Assembly: GCA_030639495.1 (NCBI GenBank)
Contig: DAOWCP010000048.1
Span: 1-17,811 of the forward strand
Length of the DNA stretch: 17,811 nt
Source: JAGLTN01 sp023135255
GTDB taxonomy: Bacteria > Planctomycetota > Phycisphaerae > Sedimentisphaerales > Anaerobacaceae
Direction: 5' to 3'
In this document: piece by piece, positions 14,684-17,811 of the stretch
Numbering within the stretch: the first letter of the stretch is position 1
Layout: each line of letters starts with the position of its first letter
Made by a program: the position numbers and the translations under genes
Notes under the pieces: generated by a model
Databases searched by the model: none
Seen by the model: only the letters and a program-made list of their open reading frames with translations
Told to the model about the DNA's origin: nothing

Positions 14684-16507
14684 TTAAAGCTCTTTATCTT
14701 TTTCTATCGCATTAAGATGTTTATTCGTCCTGAGATTCAATTCGTCAAGCTGTTTCGTATCGACTTCACTCGGTGCATTGCTCATCAGGCATTGGCCCCT
14801 TTGGGTCTTTGGAAAAGCGATAACGTCCCTGATGTTTTCAGTACCACTAAGCAGCATTACTACCCTGTCCAGCCCAAACGCCAAACCGCCATGAGGAGGT
14901 GCCCCGTATTCCAAAGCATCAAGGAAAAATCCGAACTGTAACCGAGCCTGCTCCTGTGAAATATTCAGCAGATCAAAAACTTTCTCTTGTGTTTTCGGGT
15001 TATGGATACGAATACTCCCGCCGCCAACTTCCGAGCCGTTAACAACAAGGTCGTATGCCTGTGAAATAATATTCCCAGGATCCGAATCGAGCCTGGTCAG
15101 ATGTTCTTCTATCGGCGCAGTAAACGGATGGTGCAGCGAGTCATATCTTTTTTCATCCTCGTTCCAGTCGAACAATGGAAAATCTACCACCCAGACAAAT
15201 TCAAAGCCCCCTTCTTCATACAACCCAAGCTCCTTGCCGAGTCTGCATCGAAGCGGAGCCAAAGCCTTATCAGCGTTTTTCTTTTTGTCAGCCACAAACA
15301 GCAGTATATCATTTTCCTTCGCATCAAATATTTCTATCAGCTTACTAAGTTGCTCCTCAGTAAAGAATTTCGCAATACTGCTCGTGCATGTAAGCTTGCC
15401 GTCTTGATTGGTAACCTTCAGCCACGCCAGTCCCTTCGCGTCATAGTCACCGACAAAAGAAGCAAGATTTTTCTCAATGTAATTTCTCGTTATTATATAC
15501 TTGCCGTCTTTATCGTGCGAAGGTGTGCAAAGCCCTTTAACAACACCGCCTTTTTCTATCGTAGACGTAAATACCTTAAAGGTACAATCCTTAAACACAT
15601 CCGAGACATCCTTAAGTTTCATATCGAATCGCAAATCAGGTCTGTCGATTCCGTAATCTTCAACTGCCTCATTATAAGTCATTCTCCGAACAGGCAGCTG
15701 AACATCAACCCCAAGAATCTCTTTCCATATTTTTCCGATTAATTTTTCATTCACATCGATAACATCATCACTGTCAACAAAACTCATCTCGACATCTATC
15801 TGTGTAAACTCAGCCTGTCGATCTGCCCTTGGATCCTCATCACGGAAACAACGAACGATCTGAAAATATTTATCTACCCCGCTGACCATAAGAATTTGTT
15901 TGAACAGCTGTGGCGACTGTGGTAGGGCGTAAAAACTATTCTTTACAAGCCTGCTCGGCACAAGAAAATCCCTCGCCCCTTCAGGAGTGCTCTTAGCAAG
16001 CATAGGTGTCTCGATTTCCCAAAATCCCATCTCGTCAAAAAAGTCACGAGCCAGCTTAGTTGTTCTATAGCGTGTGTAAAGCTTATGCTGCATCGCAGGT
16101 CTTCTAAGGTCAAGATAACGGTTGGTAAGCCTTAGCTCTTCAGATGTTTTCTCAGCCTCAGCAATTTCAAAAGGCGGTGTCTTTGAGACATTGAATACCT
16201 CAACATTTTCAACCGCAACTTCTATCTCACCTGTCACCAGCTTAGGGTTGCTCATTCCATCAGATCTTTTTTGAACGACTCCTTCAACGCCGATTACCCA
16301 TTCACAGCGAGCACTTCCTGCTGTTTTATGTGCCCCCGGGTGCAATTCAGGATTAAATACCAACTGCGTAAGCCCCTCTCTGTCACGCAAATCTATAAAA
16401 ACAAGGTTTCCGTGGTCGCGGTAAGAGTGTACCCAACCTGTCAAAACTACCTTTTTACCCTCATCAGCTAAACGAAGATCTCCGCAAGTATCTGTTCTTT
16501 TCAACAT
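14684..16507 (-). CDS. aspS: Aspartyl-tRNA synthetase, bacterial type (residues suggest non-discriminating)
   Basis: A 607-residue class II aminoacyl-tRNA synthetase. I use the ATG at 16507 (MLKRTDTCGDLR), since the longer frame needs a TTG at 16543 and would add a non-conserved hydrophobic tail. An OB-fold anticodon domain covers about 1-110. Motif 2, RCFRDEDPRADRQAEFTQID, and the PQSPQLFKQ segment are in the catalytic core, which is split by the bacterial GAD insert (about 300-415). Motif 3 is AFGLDRVVMLLSG near the end. In the anticodon domain His32 (RDHG, where E. coli has Leu) and Gly84 (SDGMSN, where E. coli has Lys) match the residue pair linked to tRNA-Asn recognition in non-discriminating AspRS such as that of Pseudomonas aeruginosa. 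It would then need GatCAB to finish Asn-tRNA. It is the first gene of the leftward series. Confidence 0.95.
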   Translation of the reverse strand: MLKRTDTCGDLRLADEGKKVVLTGWVHSYRDHGNLVFIDLRDREGLTQLVFNPELHPGAHKTAGSARCEWVIGVEGVVQKRSDGMSNPKLVTGEIEVAVENVEVFNVSKTPPFEIAEAEKTSEELRLTNRYLDLRRPAMQHKLYTRYRTTKLARDFFDEMGFWEIETPMLAKSTPEGARDFLVPSRLVKNSFYALPQSPQLFKQILMVSGVDKYFQIVRCFRDEDPRADRQAEFTQIDVEMSFVDSDDVIDVNEKLIGKIWKEILGVDVQLPVRRMTYNEAVEDYGIDRPDLRFDMKLKDVSDVFKDCTFKVFTSTIEKGGVVKGLCTPSHDKDGKYIITRNYIEKNLASFVGDYDAKGLAWLKVTNQDGKLTCTSSIAKFFTEEQLSKLIEIFDAKENDILLFVADKKKNADKALAPLRCRLGKELGLYEEGGFEFVWVVDFPLFDWNEDEKRYDSLHHPFTAPIEEHLTRLDSDPGNIISQAYDLVVNGSEVGGGSIRIHNPKTQEKVFDLLNISQEQARLQFGFFLDALEYGAPPHGGLAFGLDRVVMLLSGTENIRDVIAFPKTQRGQCLMSNAPSEVDTKQLDELNLRTNKHLNAIEKDKEL

Positions 16508-16564
16508 CTTAAAAACTTTCAAAAAGCAATAAATGTAAAGCAAGTAAACGTATTTTTATCAAAA

Positions 16565-16586
16565 AAAATAGCACGAAAATAGCACG
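16565..16586. repeat. Two perfect tandem 11-bp repeats upstream of aspS
   Basis: AAAATAGCACG occurs twice in immediate succession, 58 bp upstream of the aspS ATG. Eleven bp is about one helical turn, so the two copies would face the same side of DNA. On the minus strand a TTGACT box (16607-16612) lies just upstream of them, but no convincing -10 is placed at the right distance. Confidence 0.4.
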
Positions 16587-16650
16587 GTAGCTTAAAATCA
16601 GCTCAAAGTCAATAACATACCTTATTTAAAGGCTTTATGTTGCATGAAAA

Positions 16651-16688
16651 TAGTCAAATATTTGACTAAAACACCTGAAATTTAGGTG
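16651..16688. promoter_or_regulatory. Two adjacent dyad-symmetric sites, candidate operators
   Basis: A perfect 18-bp palindrome, TAGTCAAATATTTGACTA (16651-16668), is followed after 3 bp by a near-perfect 17-bp dyad, CACCTGAAATTTAGGTG (16672-16688; one G-T pair). Their centres are about 20.5 bp apart, roughly two helical turns. They sit between the divergent aspS and HTH genes and 17 bp upstream of the forward -35 box at 16706, a typical operator position. The regulator is unknown; the nearby HTH protein is a candidate only. Confidence 0.45.
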
Positions 16689-16705
16689 CATAAGAAACTA
16701 AAAGC

Positions 16706-16733
16706 TTGATTTTTGTTTAAAATATGGTAAAAT
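16706..16733 (+). promoter_or_regulatory. Sigma-70-like promoter for the double-HTH gene
   Basis: TTGATT (16706-16711) and TAAAAT (16728-16733) are separated by 16 bp. Transcription would begin near 16740 and give an unusually long leader of about 310 nt before the ATG at 17054. That leader would contain the hairpin at 16901-16920 and the 100-bp palindrome at 16931-17030. A second TATAAT at 16815-16820 lacks a matching -35 box. Confidence 0.45.
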
Positions 16734-16900
16734 GTTAGAATAGTTAAGTAATTAGTAAACAATAGTCAATGCGATATTTTAGAAGATAGACCAGGCTGCT
16801 TTGCTCGTTTAAGCTATAATATTTTCTTAAATTCAAAGAGATGTATTGCTATTGGGAGTTGTGGTTGTTTCAGCAGTTTTAACCCTGTAAAAAGTGGCAT

Positions 16901-16920
16901 TATCGGACGGATTCCCGATA
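16901..16920. other. Small perfect hairpin in the long leader
   Basis: TATCGG (16901-16906) and CCGATA (16915-16920) form a 6-bp stem with an 8-nt loop, 10 bp before the large palindrome. No T-run follows, so it is not a terminator. The rest of the 16740-16900 leader shows nothing else I can assign. Confidence 0.3.
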
Positions 16921-16930
16921 TTAATATTAA

Positions 16931-17030
16931 ATAGAGCACTTTAATATTTTCTGTTCGCATTTAAGCCGTCATGAAGTCAGTCGAAGCGGCAACAGGAATA
17001 AAGCGAACACGCAAAATTTAATTGCTCTAT
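16931..17030 (+). other. 100-bp imperfect palindrome or structured leader element
   Basis: Two arms of equal length, 16931-16958 and 17003-17030, pair over 28 positions. The outer 8 bp (ATAGAGCA/TGCTCTAT) and inner 7 bp (TGTTCGC/GCGAACA) are perfect, with a 13-nt middle zone of mostly A-T pairs and single mismatches. The 44-nt apical region holds a further GCCG/CGGC stem (16965-16968 with 16987-16990). It ends 23 nt before the ATG of the HTH gene. It could be a structured 5' leader, a small RNA, or a miniature element with terminal inverted repeats; no known riboswitch consensus was recognised. Confidence 0.5.
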
Positions 17031-17053
17031 ACCTAAACTTATGAGAAGGATAG

Positions 17054-17473
17054 ATGCAAAGTATTCATGAAAATATTCCAGTCGAAACCCTCAAATTAAA
17101 AAATGACTACAGGGAGAGAGTTGAACTTCTTACCAGAAGAATTTGCCTGCTCACTGGCACTGACAGGATTTTGATGACCATGTATTTAGTTAATGGCAAT
17201 ACATTTTACCAGATGGCCAAGCTGTCAGGTATTAGCCAGTCAGCAATAGCTCGCAGAATACACAAAGTGACAAAAAAACTTATTGATGGTGAATATATAA
17301 TCTGTTTGCGAAATCGCGATAAATTCGACGAAAATGAATTAAAAATTGCCAAGGATTATTTTCTCATCGGAAAATCAATAAAACAGATAGCTGCCAAATA
17401 TAAGATCACATATTACAAAGCCCACAAAATAATAAAAAAACTTCGTAATTTTATCAAGTCAATGCAGTCTTAA
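17054..17473 (+). CDS. Small protein with two helix-turn-helix segments (sigma region 4-like)
   Basis: A 139-residue, lysine/arginine-rich protein with no recognised family name. The first HTH lies at about 36-77: TDRILMTMYLVNGNTFYQMA leads into a recognition-helix segment, SGISQSAIARRIHKV, resembling sigma-70 region 4 or similar DNA-binding modules. The second lies at about 93-134: IAKDYFLIGKSIKQIAAKYK followed by ITYYKAHKIIKKLRNF, again of the 'how long, which module, next helix' pattern. No sigma region 2, ligand domain or membrane segment is present, so it is likely a stand-alone DNA-binding regulator. AAGGA lies only 3 nt before the ATG, which is short; a 9-codon frame starting at 17041 overlaps the start. 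It stands behind a long structured leader and ahead of a repeat and an ATPase gene, which it may control. Confidence 0.65.
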   Translation: MQSIHENIPVETLKLKNDYRERVELLTRRICLLTGTDRILMTMYLVNGNTFYQMAKLSGISQSAIARRIHKVTKKLIDGEYIICLRNRDKFDENELKIAKDYFLIGKSIKQIAAKYKITYYKAHKIIKKLRNFIKSMQS

Positions 17474-17484
17474 TAAAATATTAT

Positions 17485-17587
17485 TATACTGATCTTAATT
17501 GAATTTTACCGTTTATCCGCGGGTAAATAATTCAAAAATAACAAGTTACGGATTTATTCGCGGGCATTTATTACCCTGAAGGGTATA
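17485..17587 (+). repeat. Intergenic structured repeat, copy 3
   Basis: About 103 bp starting 11 nt after the HTH gene stop and ending 30 nt before the ATPase start. It is about 90% identical to copy 1 by eye. The arms 17517-17526 (CCGCGGGTAA) and 17554-17563 (TTATTCGCGG) pair over all 10 positions with two G-T wobbles on the plus strand. The end hairpin TACCC-TGAA-GGGTA (17572-17585) is perfect. An alternative, overlapping pairing (GAATTTTACC, 17501-17510, with 17522-17533, 2-nt bulge) is also possible. Confidence 0.88.
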
Positions 17588-17617
17588 AATATTCAAATTT
17601 TAGTGGAGGGAAAAGCA

Positions 17618-17811
17618 ATGAGCACATATTGTCTGTCTAAATCTTTTGATTTTGATTTGAAGTTAACGGGAAAAAGTTCGCAAACAATGCGCATGTTTGG
17701 TTTGACAGTTGATAAACTTCAGCGCAGCATCGTCACACATCAATGCAAACTAAAGATCGAACAAGGGGACATTGTTTACATAACAGGCCCTTCGGGAAGC
17801 GGCAAAAGTGT
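17618..17811 (+). CDS. Orphan ABC-type ATPase, N-terminal fragment (cut by window edge)
   Basis: Sixty-four codons are visible before the window ends. The start ATG has a strong GGAGGG about 6 nt upstream. An N-terminal lead of about 45 residues, containing RMFGLTVD at 27-34, precedes GDIVYITGPSGSGKS, a Walker A motif with the preceding strand typical of ABC ATPases, at about 49-63. From memory this arrangement resembles the orphan ABC ATPases of COG2401, some of which carry an acetyltransferase-like domain; that is inference and cannot be settled from this fragment. No transmembrane segment is seen so far. The gene is preceded by the structured repeat and the double-HTH gene in the same direction, so the two genes may form a unit. 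Confidence 0.75.
   Translation, partial: MSTYCLSKSFDFDLKLTGKSSQTMRMFGLTVDKLQRSIVTHQCKLKIEQGDIVYITGPSGSGKS

Noticed and set aside
15101..15742. A 213-codon plus-strand frame opposite aspS
   Set aside because: Antisense shadow of a conserved synthetase; no motif or ribosome site.
16508..16543. Upstream extension of aspS to a TTG at 16543
   Set aside because: The added 12 residues are hydrophobic and unlike AspRS N-termini, which begin close to the ATG at 16507.
11703..17587. Integron attC-like sites
   Set aside because: The repeats have palindromic structure and lie between genes, but I could not find matching RYYYAAC and GTTRRRY core sites at the ends, and the genes between them are core genes rather than cassettes.

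Overview
The window looks like a chromosomal segment of a Gram-negative, AT-leaning bacterium, most likely a planctomycete of the Phycisphaerae/Sedimentisphaerales type. The reasons are the LPS-export ATPase LptB, a long-form YidC with a large periplasmic domain, a twin-arginine exported Gfo/Idh/MocA oxidoreductase, McsA/McsB next to DnaK, and orphan sensor and ATPase genes. The lineage is inferred from gene content only; there is no rRNA or tRNA gene in the window.

Layout. At the left edge, lptB and the start of def read leftward from one promoter. A forward cluster follows: metallophosphoesterase, yidC, mnmE (sharing one base with the yidC stop) and an exported alpha/beta-hydrolase esterase 4 bp further on. 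yidC-mnmE is a remnant of the classic rnpA-yidC-mnmE order. From 6.5 to 16.5 kb everything reads leftward. In transcription order this is aspS, a c-heme-type sensor histidine kinase, coaD, a PTPS/QueD-like gene, mcsA, mcsB, dnaK (own promoter and a strong terminator) and an exported Gfo/Idh/MocA oxidoreductase. mcsA-mcsB-dnaK forms a protein quality-control block. The last 1.3 kb reads rightward: a 545-bp intergenic region full of dyad symmetries, a small protein with two helix-turn-helix segments, and the start of an orphan ABC-type ATPase cut by the window end.

The most interesting non-coding signal is a family of about 100-bp intergenic repeats, all in the same orientation. There are three copies (11703-11803, 14522-14683, 17485-17587). 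Each can form a 10-bp long-range stem whose base changes are pair-preserving in two copies, plus a short hairpin near the right end. One copy carries a tandem duplication of its right-hand 58-bp module. A second unusual element is a 100-bp imperfect palindrome with two equal 28-nt arms (16931-17030) just upstream of the double-HTH gene.

Several housekeeping proteins lack residues normally expected. MnmE has AKAD in place of NKxD. The PTPS homologue lacks the catalytic Cys and His. McsA lacks one zinc cysteine. The Gfo/Idh protein lacks the EKP lysine. AspRS carries the His/Gly pair associated with non-discriminating enzymes.
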